From NCBI GenBank assembly GCA_019113605.1, contig DXHF01000386.1, positions 1 to 48,629 of the forward strand: a stretch of 48,629 nt of DNA, read 5' to 3'. The notes under the pieces were generated by a model, which did no database searches, had not been told where the DNA came from, and saw nothing but the letters and a program-made list of their open reading frames with translations. This DNA comes from Candidatus Paenibacillus intestinavium. GTDB lineage: Bacteria; Bacillota; Bacilli; Paenibacillales; Paenibacillaceae. Position 1 is the stretch's first letter. Each line of letters starts with the position of its first letter. Shown piece after piece: positions 29,570 to 38,336 of this stretch. A program made the translations under genes and the position numbers.

Positions 29570-30301
29570 CTACAAATGCTGTTTAATATATTGAAAGCTT
29601 GTGACAAGATCATCATGGATAACTATATCGAACAGGTAATCTAGCTCAGTAGCTTCGTAGTTAATAATAGCTAGCTTAGGTAGGCTAGCGCGACTAGCGT
29701 AGAACGGCAATTCCTTTACAGGAAATACTTGCAGTGACGAGCCAAGCGTAAGAAATAGATCGCATTGCTCACTTGCCTCATAAGCTTCAGGAAGATGACG
29801 CACGATACCGCCAAATAGGACAACATCAGGCTTTAATATGAAATTATCATGCTCACAACGTGGAATTTGTTCATCCATAACATAACTTAGCTCATAGCTT
29901 CGTTTACATTTTGGACAATGAGCATGATCGATGGAGCCATGAGCTTCGAGAATATGACGGCTGCCAGCTTTACGATGTAATCCATCTACATTTTGCGTAA
30001 CAATCGTAACCTTTTTCCCGAGAGCTTCGAGTTCCGCTAGCATCGTATGCGCGATATTAGGCTCATATTGCTGCATCCGCTCCATTAGAAAAATACTTTT
30101 AAAGTTTATCCAAAAGTCTTTGGGGTGAGTTGCGTAATATCCTTCGGATAGTAAATATTCAACATTATTAACTTGTGAATAGATGCCATTCGGTGAACGA
30201 AAGTCTGGAATTCCACTCGCAGTACTAATGCCAGCACCCGATAGTACAGTAATATAGTTAGCTTTTCTTATTTGTTCAACTAATTGATTAAGCATCGACA
30301 T
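29570..30301 (-). CDS. Sir2-family NAD-dependent protein deacylase
   Basis: VLSGAGISTASGIPDFRSPNGIY, TQNVDGLHRKAGS, HGS, CPKC; ggagatgagg RBS before ATG at 30301. Confidence 0.93.
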   Translation of the reverse strand: MSMLNQLVEQIRKANYITVLSGAGISTASGIPDFRSPNGIYSQVNNVEYLLSEGYYATHPKDFWINFKSIFLMERMQQYEPNIAHTMLAELEALGKKVTIVTQNVDGLHRKAGSRHILEAHGSIDHAHCPKCKRSYELSYVMDEQIPRCEHDNFILKPDVVLFGGIVRHLPEAYEASEQCDLFLTLGSSLQVFPVKELPFYASRASLPKLAIINYEATELDYLFDIVIHDDLVTSFQYIKQHL

Positions 30302-30403
30302 ATCCTCATCTCCATTAAATGAATTATTGACGGAATTGTAGAGCCGCAAACTCGTGACTTTAGTCATGAGAGGTTCAATAACAACTACTTAGATATTGCT
30401 CAA

Positions 30404-31573
30404 TTACTGCTCATTACGTTGTTTAGATTTTCGTTCACGCAATGCTACACTTAATACGGTACCTACAATTAATGACCACAATGCAGCAGAAATACCAAAG
30501 AAAGATATGTTAGCTGCAGAAATAATAAAGGCAAATACGACGGGAAAGCTATTTTTTGTATCTGCAAATGATGAACTCATACTATTAAGAAAGACACCTA
30601 ACAATGAAAAACCAATAATAGTTGCAATAAAGTATTGCGGAAGTGATGTAATATACGGAACTAGTTTCCAAGCGAAAACACCGAAAATAATGCAAAGCAC
30701 ACTGGAAACAACACCTGCACGATAACGCTGCTTATGTTCGCCGCTTTCCTCGCTACTACAAACGGTGGTCATCATTCCACCTGTATTAATGGAATGACTG
30801 ATGAAAAAGCTGCCTAATGCAGAAGCGATGCCTGAATAAGAAATTATTCGATTAATTGGTGGCTGATAACCTTGCTTAGTTAATGAGGCTAATGATACTG
30901 CTAGATCATTGCTTAATATGAGCACTGCAATTGGAATAGCTATTGAAATTAATCCCTGCCATGTAAATTCAGGTGTTACCCAAAGAGGGAATTCGTATGC
31001 AATTGGTGTTACTTGTGGAAATGTATAAGTAAATAACAATCCGATTAGACCAAATACAATAACACCAATAATAGGTGGAACAGCTTTGAAAATTCTAGGT
31101 GCTACAAAATATCCGATCAGGGCAAGTAAACCGACAAGTGGGTTTGCTTTGAATGAAGGGATAAGTTCTAATATATATTGCATAATGATACCTGCAAGCA
31201 TAGCATCAATAATTGATCGTGGAATATGTTTGAATAGAACATTGAATATACCTGTGAATCCAAGCACTGCAATAATGAGTCCCGACATTAAGAAGCTTGC
31301 CGTAAGCTGGGGTAATGTTAATTGTATAGAGACGGTACTTAAAAATGCGACAGTGGTAATGGAATGTGCTCCAGCAATCGGTAGTTTGTATCGCAAAGCA
31401 AGAATTAAGTTGAATAATCCTGCTACTGCATACGCCACAAATAACCAAGAAAGTAACTCCTGTCCATTGAAACTGAGATGATTAGCGCTGTGAATCGTTA
31501 ATATTGCTCCGCCTGTACACGCCATTAATGCGGAACTCATGCCTGTTGCTACTTGTTGTTGATTTACGATCAT
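30404..31573 (-). CDS. BenE/YdcO-like benzoate/H+ symporter family membrane protein
   Basis: ACTGGAILTIHSA, PIAGAHSITTVAFLST, multi-TM, BenE-like length and order of motifs. Confidence 0.75.
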   Translation of the reverse strand: MIVNQQQVATGMSSALMACTGGAILTIHSANHLSFNGQELLSWLFVAYAVAGLFNLILALRYKLPIAGAHSITTVAFLSTVSIQLTLPQLTASFLMSGLIIAVLGFTGIFNVLFKHIPRSIIDAMLAGIIMQYILELIPSFKANPLVGLLALIGYFVAPRIFKAVPPIIGVIVFGLIGLLFTYTFPQVTPIAYEFPLWVTPEFTWQGLISIAIPIAVLILSNDLAVSLASLTKQGYQPPINRIISYSGIASALGSFFISHSINTGGMMTTVCSSEESGEHKQRYRAGVVSSVLCIIFGVFAWKLVPYITSLPQYFIATIIGFSLLGVFLNSMSSSFADTKNSFPVVFAFIISAANISFFGISAALWSLIVGTVLSVALRERKSKQRNEQ

Positions 31574-32003
31574 GCTTGCTCGAACTCCTTAATATTGTAT
31601 TACGTAATTGCTACTTATACAGTATAGCAAAATATTCAGTATGAATTTGTGAATAAGATGAGAAGTATACTCTTTTAGCTTAGACATCATAAGGTTATAT
31701 CGAATTAATTCTATTTAACGCTAATTAATTATCTTTAACTCAGTGTAATTTTGTGTAATTATTTCCCTACAATAAGCTCTAGATGATTTCCGTTTTTTGT
31801 TTATTTGGTCACTTCAATTTCAAAACTGTTATGTAGTTATTTCTGTTTTATTGCTTAATGTAATTGCATCTTGAGTAATATGAATGTTTATTCTAAAATA
31901 TAAATAAATACATAAATTTCAATCGAATTGCGACAAAGCATGTCCCATTTTCCTAATATCAGGGGAATGGGCCTTTTTATTTTAATTTAAGGGAGATGAA
32001 GGT

Positions 32004-32684
32004 ATGGGTTTTGCTGAAGTGCATGAGGAGTGGTTGAAGGTTCATCTGAAGCAACGAACAGGAGAACGAAAGGATCGTTTGCAACGAGGTCATAGCTATG
32101 GAGAAATATTATTTCTTGAAAAAGTGTGGTGGCCGCTAGTAGGCAACTTCAAGGATCTGCATCCTGAATATGAAATTGCAGACTGGAGAGGAATGAAGTT
32201 TTTTGTGGATTTGATGTTATGCGTGGGAGATGCTCGTATTGCATTTGAAATTAAAGGGTATGGTCCACATGTTGAACAAGCAGATCGTACAAAGTATAGA
32301 AGGGAGTTAAATCGCGAATTGTTTCTACAGGCGGTAGGCGTGAAAGTGATATCGATAGCAGTGGACGAGCTTGAAAGTAATGCTGAATTAGTTAAAAGCT
32401 TTGTGAAGATGATCGTGTTTCCATATTTGGGGAAGAGGGAACTTGGACTTGGTGTGGGAGTTAATAGGGTGGAGAATGAAATAATACGACTCGCATTAGT
32501 AAATGGAAAGGTAATAAGACCAGTGGATGTAGTTAAGCATTTGGAGATCAATGAAAAGACAGCTATTAAGTACTTAAGTCAACTAAGTGAAAAGGGACAT
32601 TTCCATGCCGTTGTATCAGGCAGAACGAAAAGAATAAATAAATACGAGTATGTAGGCTCAATGTTCGACACTCAAATGAGATGA
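32004..32684 (+). CDS. Putative PD-(D/E)xK nuclease-like (DUF559/Vsr-like fold) protein with C-terminal winged-helix domain
   Basis: FFVDLMLCVGDARIAFEIKGYGPH (D...ExK pattern) then VIRPVDVVKHLEINEKTAIKYLSQLSEKG winged-helix-like segment; aagggagatga RBS. Confidence 0.6.
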   Translation: MGFAEVHEEWLKVHLKQRTGERKDRLQRGHSYGEILFLEKVWWPLVGNFKDLHPEYEIADWRGMKFFVDLMLCVGDARIAFEIKGYGPHVEQADRTKYRRELNRELFLQAVGVKVISIAVDELESNAELVKSFVKMIVFPYLGKRELGLGVGVNRVENEIIRLALVNGKVIRPVDVVKHLEINEKTAIKYLSQLSEKGHFHAVVSGRTKRINKYEYVGSMFDTQMR

Positions 32685-32690
32685 GGGGCC

Positions 32691-32945
32691 AAAAAGCACC
32701 CAAACCGCACCATAGACAGTAAAAATGGAGTCTATGCGGCGAAAAAGCACCCAAAGCGCACCATAGACAGTAAAAATGGAGTCCATGCGGCGAAAAAGCA
32801 CCCAAACCTCTCGATAGACAGTAAAAATGGAGTCCATGTGACGAAAAAGCACCCAAAGCGCACCATAGACAGTAAAAACGGAGTCCATGCGACGAAAAAG
32901 CACCTAAACCTCTCGATAGACAGTAAAAATGGAGTTCATGCGACG
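32691..32945. repeat. Tandem array: five 51-bp units plus truncated sixth
   Basis: Unit aaaaagcacccaaa(s)cgcaccatagacagtaaaaatggagtccatgcgacg at 32691, 32742, 32793, 32844, 32895; two variants (gcgcacc / cctctcg). Confidence 0.95.
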
Positions 32946-32961
32946 AAAAAGTCCATAAAAT

Positions 32962-33003
32962 AAAGGCGAATTCTCAATCACCATAGACTGAGAATTCGCC
33001 TTT
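32962..33003. terminator. Bidirectional terminator-like hairpin, perfect 15-bp stem
   Basis: aaaggcgaattctca (32962-32976) / tgagaattcgccttt (32989-33003). Confidence 0.8.
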
Positions 33004-33097
33004 ATCTGTTTAACTGTATTTCACAAATTGAAGCTCACGGTGTTTAATGTAATGGCTTCATGATGATTAAGACAGTCTCCATTGCATTATATAACTA

Positions 33098-34288
33098 CTA
33101 CAGCTTAGTATGAACTGCTGTACGTAGAGAATGAATGTGAGACAGGTAACGAATGTTACTTGCTTCTTTCATCAATGTTGCAGAAATACCTTTAAGTGCA
33201 GTGTTACTAGCTCCTACAGTTGCAACCGCGTCTTTACGACCAAGAGAAGCAAGTGTACCAGAGTTAACTGGGTGGAATTCATCCATAGCTTTACCATTGA
33301 AGTAAGCATAAAGATTGAAGCCTACCAACTCACCCATTTGCCATGCGTTTTGTGCAGTTGGAGCATGAGGGCGTCCGCCGTCAGCAGGGAAAGCAAGTGC
33401 AGAGTCACCAACTACGAATACATCAGCATGTGATTTGGATTGTAGGAACTCATTAACAGCAGCTTTACCGCGATCACATTCAAGACCAGAATCAGCAACT
33501 ACTGGAAGAGCAGCTACGCCACCAGTCCATACAAATGTGTTAGCTTCAATTGTATCGCCAGTTTTAAGCTCAATTTTGTTACCAACAACGCCAGTAACAG
33601 GAACGCCAGTGATGAACTCTACACCACGAGCAGCTAAGCTTTCTGTCGCGCGCTCAATCAAATGATCTGGAAGAACAGGAAGAATCTTCGGTCCAGCTTC
33701 AATCAACTTAATTTTTAGATCTTTAGCGCTTAAGCCGTAATGTTTCGCGATTTTAGGGAAGTTATCCGCAATTTCACCAACAAGCTCAACACCTGTAAGA
33801 CCGCCGCCACCAATAACGATTGTAGCATCAGCTTCGTTTTTAGTTTTAGCATAAGCTTTAATACGGTCTTCGATATGTTTGTAAATTTGGTTAGCATCAT
33901 TAACTGATTTCAGAACCATACTGTTTTCTTCAAGACCAGGAATTCCGAAGTAACCAGTTTGGCTACCAAGACTTACAACTAGAGCATCGTAAGAAAGAGT
34001 AGTACCGTCCGCAAGTTTAATTTCTTTGTTTTCAACAGAGAAAGATTCAACTTTAGAGATTTTTAGATTAATATCAAGACCTTCAAAAATTTTCTTTAAA
34101 GGAATGGCAATAGCCTCTTCATTTAAAGTACCGCCAGCTAGGCGATGTAGTTCCGTAATAATTTGATGTGTTGCGAATTGGTTGATTACTGTTACTTTTG
34201 CTTGACTTTTGTCCATGTATTTACGAACAGTTTGAGCAGTAAGTACGCCACCGTAACCTGCACCCAAAATGACAATGTGTTTAGACAT
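33098..34288 (-). CDS. ndh: Type II NADH dehydrogenase / FAD-dependent pyridine nucleotide-disulfide oxidoreductase
   Basis: MSKHIVILGAGYGGVLTAQTV, IVIGGGGLTGVELVGEIAD, VFVVGDSAL. Confidence 0.93.
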   Translation of the reverse strand: MSKHIVILGAGYGGVLTAQTVRKYMDKSQAKVTVINQFATHQIITELHRLAGGTLNEEAIAIPLKKIFEGLDINLKISKVESFSVENKEIKLADGTTLSYDALVVSLGSQTGYFGIPGLEENSMVLKSVNDANQIYKHIEDRIKAYAKTKNEADATIVIGGGGLTGVELVGEIADNFPKIAKHYGLSAKDLKIKLIEAGPKILPVLPDHLIERATESLAARGVEFITGVPVTGVVGNKIELKTGDTIEANTFVWTGGVAALPVVADSGLECDRGKAAVNEFLQSKSHADVFVVGDSALAFPADGGRPHAPTAQNAWQMGELVGFNLYAYFNGKAMDEFHPVNSGTLASLGRKDAVATVGASNTALKGISATLMKEASNIRYLSHIHSLRTAVHTKL

Positions 34289-34330
34289 AGCTAGTCCTCC
34301 GTCCATTACTTTAGATTGATTCGATTATTT

Positions 34331-34756
34331 TTATTTGGAACGTTCGTTGCTCACTTCAAGGTATGCATTAATAAAACGGAACATTTTTTGTGCTTGAGGG
34401 TCTTTAAGCATTTTCATAAGTCCGAAAATACCGATAACTTCTTGACTTGTTGCAGCACGATCTTTAGCTTCAATTGCATTGATTGCCATTGATCTTGCAC
34501 CTTCAATAACTGGACCAACAATTTCTGTAGTCGCGCTTATGATGTCATTTTTGAAAACTTCATCAGTAGCTAAAGTTTTCGTAACATCGTAAGACTTTGT
34601 TAAGCAACTTACTAATTCGGTTAACTTTGGCAATTGTTCTACTAAAGTAGAAAGTGATGCTTGTACTTCCGGCTGCAACAATTGCTCAAGTAGAGCTTGC
34701 TGCTGTTGACTCGGAGTTACCGCTTCAGATTGCGCTTGTGTGTTTGATTCTGACAT
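34331..34756 (-). CDS. DUF1641 family protein
   Basis: LVEQLPKLTELVSCLTKSYDVTKTLATDEVFKND, IGIFGLMKMLKDPQAQKMFRFI; adjacent to ndh. Confidence 0.82.
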   Translation of the reverse strand: MSESNTQAQSEAVTPSQQQQALLEQLLQPEVQASLSTLVEQLPKLTELVSCLTKSYDVTKTLATDEVFKNDIISATTEIVGPVIEGARSMAINAIEAKDRAATSQEVIGIFGLMKMLKDPQAQKMFRFINAYLEVSNERSK

Positions 34757-35496
34757 ATCCAGGTCTCCTTTGAATAGAACTACTTTTGACCGATTAATGA
34801 TCGGCATGAAGCGATTCCAGATTTCTTGTTTTAATTATACTACGTGCTTGGATGAAAATATTGTGATAAATTTCACCTAACTCGAAAGTACGTGACATGA
34901 CTGCTATTTATAAGCAATCTAACAGATTCTAACTTTGCTCACACGAAATTAGCAAATGCTAAATTGCAATTGCCTATGACGAAAAATGAGTGAAAATAGA
35001 ATCGAAATCCAAAAGGGCTTAAGTTGTTATTTATATTATAGCCTAATATTATGAAATCGTCTCTATACTTACACAATATTTCTCGTTATTACTTGTAATT
35101 CAAAGAACTGTTCCAAAATCATCAACAATTGAATAATCACTTCTTAATTAGGAAAGGAGATGACTTTTGGCACATCCTATGTGATAAGAAGGTCATTATT
35201 GAAATGAAAGTGTCCTGAAGTCCACGATAGTATATGCAAAATCATTACAAATTATTAACAATAAGAGTGTAAAAAGTCGCAGTTAATCAATAAATGACTA
35301 TCTATATTAATAAATTATGTGGTAAAATGTAGCAAATGAGGCTGAAAAATTAAATTCCCTTCGTTATACGTTTGTCCATTTTCATACAATGTTCATAATG
35401 ATAAACTTAGAATATGGTATGAAAACTCTTGTAGACAATGGCTGTAGCGATTGTTGTACGGGGCAAAATTTAATACGGAGGGGGCTGTTCTTTACT

Positions 35497-38148
35497 ATGA
35501 ATACACAGGAAAAGCATGTGAGGATCATAAAAAGAGTGAAATTCAGTTTTCTTTCATTTCTAAGTGTTATGATTTTATTTACGTACCTACCAATAGGCGC
35601 TAGTTCAACGGATCATTTCCCTGGTAAAGTATTTTATGTCTCAACAAGCGGTTCCGATAATAATGATGGGTCTGTCGACGCACCTTGGCGTACCATTCAA
35701 TATGCAGCAGATACGATGAAAGCAGGGGAAACTGTACTAGTACGTGAAGGCATATATGAAGAAGCTATAACAATTACGAATTCTGGTTCAGCAAGTGCAG
35801 GACATATTACGTTCCAGGCTTATCCTGGGGAACTACCGATTATTGATGTATCTAACGTACCAGATACTTCATATATTGTTCAGTTCATCAATTCACATTA
35901 TGTTGTGTTCGATGGTTTTGAGCTAACTGGACTTGTATCCGATAGTTCTTCAAAGTATTTGGCTGGTATAAAAGTAACAAAGAGTGGATCCAATCTGTAT
36001 ATTATGAATAACCATTTGCACGATATTGCAAATACTAATGTAAAAGGCAATGCAAACGGTATTATCGTATATGGTAATGGAGCTCAAGCGATAAAGGACA
36101 TTACAATTTCAGGTAATCAAATTCATGATTTAATACTCGGATCAAGTGAAACAGTAACTGTTGTTGGTAATGTAGATGGATTTACGATTTCGAACAATCT
36201 TATATACAACGTGAACAATATTGGAATTGATGTAGCGGGTCATTATGGTACTTGTTCAAGTCCATGTATTGACCAAGCAAGAAATGGGGTAGTAAGCGAC
36301 AATATCGTGCATAGTGTCGATACAATTGCTAACCCAGCCTATCGAGGGGTCCGCGCTGCAGCAGCAATTTATGTTGATGGCGGGACAAATACAATAATCG
36401 AACGTAACGAAGTATACAATAATAATTATGGTATAGAGATTGCGAGCGAGAAATTTAATAAAACGACAAATAATATCGTCGTAAGAAATAATTACATTTA
36501 TAATAATCATCAATCAGGACTTATTATGGGCGGATCGTCTACAAAGAACGGCTCTGCATCTAATAATATTATTATGAATAATACATTCTATTTCAATAAC
36601 ACACTTAAAACTGGTGATGGAGAAATTACATTCCAAAACCAAGTGACAAATAATTCCTATTACAACAACATATTTTATGCAGATTCCATGACACCATTTT
36701 TCTATGATAATCGAACAGGAAATAACGGGAATTTTGTAGATTATAATATGTATTATGTATCGGGAGCTATTTCTAATCATTGGAGAGTGTATGGGACCAA
36801 ATATAACTCATTCGAAAAGTATGTAACTGCGACAAAAAGAGATGTGCATTCCATATTTGCAGATCCATTATTCACAGATGCCCAATCAGGTGAGCTTTCA
36901 TTACAAGAAGACTCTCCAGCAATTGATGCGGGTACTATAATATACGGTTCAGGTGGTACTCTCGATATTAGATCGCAACAGCGAGTATTCGGAGTAAATA
37001 TTGATTTAGGTGCATTCGAACAGAATGAACTATTAGCGCAGAATCCATCCGAAGTACCGGAGTTAACACCAACACCATCTGCTCCCGATGAAACTGGAAA
37101 AAGTATTACAATTGATGGTCTAACTAATGACTGGACTCCTTACTCAGAATTAGCAACTAGTGCATCAAATGTGAAAACATTGCAAGGGATTATTGAAGAT
37201 GACACATTATATGTATTAGTAACAGGAAACTTATTAACTGAGAAAGGTCAATTGTATATTGATACGGGCTTGGGTGAATCTACTTCATTTGCATCTACTC
37301 AATGGTCTAATCAGTTTGCATCGTATTTGCTAGAGAATGGAGCGTTATATCAATATACCGGTACAGGTAAAGACTGGAATTGGAGTAGAATTACGGACTA
37401 CAAGAAAACGAATGTAGCGATTTACTCATCAGTCGTTGAATTAGCGATTCCTTTAGAAGTCATTAATGCAAAAGGTAGTAGCAGTATTGAAGTAGGTTAT
37501 ATTTGGAAGGATTCTACTAGTAATCAACTGCCATCAGGCGGGTCAATGGCTATCGTAACTACTGTGGCAGAAATGCCAACACCAACTCCGGAGCCAACAC
37601 CGACACCATCGCTGGTACCAACACCAATACCAACACCAGAGCCGACACCAGTACCAACACCGACACCAACAGTAGATAAAATAGCTGTGGATGGTAAAGT
37701 TAAAGATTGGTCAGATATCGAAACGATTGCTACAAGCAGTAATAATATAAAGAGCTTGAAAGTAACTAATGATGATGCTAATTTATATATCTTGTTGGAG
37801 GGAAGTAAGTTAGGTGGTAAGGATCAAATTTACTTTAATTCTGATAATGATAGCAACACGGGGTATAAAATTTCAAAATGGAGCTCATCTGGAATAGATT
37901 ACTTGCTTGAAGATGGTAGATTGTATAGTTATAGCGGGGATGGGAAGTCCTGGTCGTTTACAATAAGTGAAAATTTGATAACGAGTAATAGGTATTATAC
38001 TTCCGCAAAAATCATTGAAATCGCTATTCCGTTAGACATGCTCAACCTAAGTAGATCAGATACAGTTCATTTTGGAGCTATGCTTGATGATAAAAATTCG
38101 CAAAAACTTCCTTCAAGCGGAGACATGATTAGCTATACTTTGCAATAG
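35497..38148 (+). CDS. Secreted right-handed parallel beta-helix (DUF1565/pectate-lyase-like fold) protein with two C-terminal IDG-DW domains joined by a Pro/Thr linker
   Basis: Signal-peptide-like N-terminus; FYVSTSGSDNNDGSVDAPWRTIQYAADTMKAGETVLVREGIY; Asn-rich beta-helix repeats; PTPEPTPTP linker; ggaggggg RBS before 35497. Confidence 0.85.
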   Translation: MNTQEKHVRIIKRVKFSFLSFLSVMILFTYLPIGASSTDHFPGKVFYVSTSGSDNNDGSVDAPWRTIQYAADTMKAGETVLVREGIYEEAITITNSGSASAGHITFQAYPGELPIIDVSNVPDTSYIVQFINSHYVVFDGFELTGLVSDSSSKYLAGIKVTKSGSNLYIMNNHLHDIANTNVKGNANGIIVYGNGAQAIKDITISGNQIHDLILGSSETVTVVGNVDGFTISNNLIYNVNNIGIDVAGHYGTCSSPCIDQARNGVVSDNIVHSVDTIANPAYRGVRAAAAIYVDGGTNTIIERNEVYNNNYGIEIASEKFNKTTNNIVVRNNYIYNNHQSGLIMGGSSTKNGSASNNIIMNNTFYFNNTLKTGDGEITFQNQVTNNSYYNNIFYADSMTPFFYDNRTGNNGNFVDYNMYYVSGAISNHWRVYGTKYNSFEKYVTATKRDVHSIFADPLFTDAQSGELSLQEDSPAIDAGTIIYGSGGTLDIRSQQRVFGVNIDLGAFEQNELLAQNPSEVPELTPTPSAPDETGKSITIDGLTNDWTPYSELATSASNVKTLQGIIEDDTLYVLVTGNLLTEKGQLYIDTGLGESTSFASTQWSNQFASYLLENGALYQYTGTGKDWNWSRITDYKKTNVAIYSSVVELAIPLEVINAKGSSSIEVGYIWKDSTSNQLPSGGSMAIVTTVAEMPTPTPEPTPTPSLVPTPIPTPEPTPVPTPTPTVDKIAVDGKVKDWSDIETIATSSNNIKSLKVTNDDANLYILLEGSKLGGKDQIYFNSDNDSNTGYKISKWSSSGIDYLLEDGRLYSYSGDGKSWSFTISENLITSNRYYTSAKIIEIAIPLDMLNLSRSDTVHFGAMLDDKNSQKLPSSGDMISYTLQ
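37576..37674 (+). repeat. Pro/Thr linker encoded by degenerate ccaacacc repeats
   Basis: Encodes PTPTPEPTPTPSLVPTPIPTPEPTPVPTPTPT. Confidence 0.85.
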
Positions 38149-38162
38149 AATAAATAAACACT

Positions 38163-38215
38163 CCCTAGAGCAAGTTCAGCCGAGATGAGTCGGTATCTGG
38201 CTCTAGGGGTTTTTT
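38163..38215 (+). terminator. Rho-independent terminator
   Basis: ccctagagc (38163-38171) / gctctaggg (38200-38208) + T-run. Confidence 0.85.
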
Positions 38216-38336
38216 AGGAGTTGATTATTAAAAATATCCATAATATGAATATATTATAAAATTATAGTTCGGATTATTTGCATGTGGTTAAGAAGTTGTT
38301 GTTATTAATGGGATTAAACTGTATATTTTTGGGAAA

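Noticed and set aside
31086-31481. Plus-strand 131-aa ORF
   Set aside because: Antisense shadow of the BenE-like transporter gene
32096-32551. Reverse-strand 151-aa ORF
   Set aside because: Antisense to the better-supported 32004-32684 gene with RBS
32566-32903. Reverse-strand ORFs of 96 and 81 aa with 17-aa repeats (GAFSPHGLHFYCLWC...)
   Set aside because: Open only because the 51-bp DNA repeat is a multiple of three; no RBS or independent coding support
32691-32945. 51-bp array as a CRISPR
   Set aside because: Units are near-identical along their full length with no unique spacers, and no cas genes are present
35389-35496. Upstream extension of the beta-helix ORF to 35389
   Set aside because: The 35497 ATG has a strong RBS and gives a proper signal peptide; the extension does not
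35380-35497. Possible c-di-GMP (GEMM) riboswitch before the beta-helix gene
   Set aside because: A small stem is present (acaat/attgt) but I cannot find the conserved GEMM core, so no claim is made
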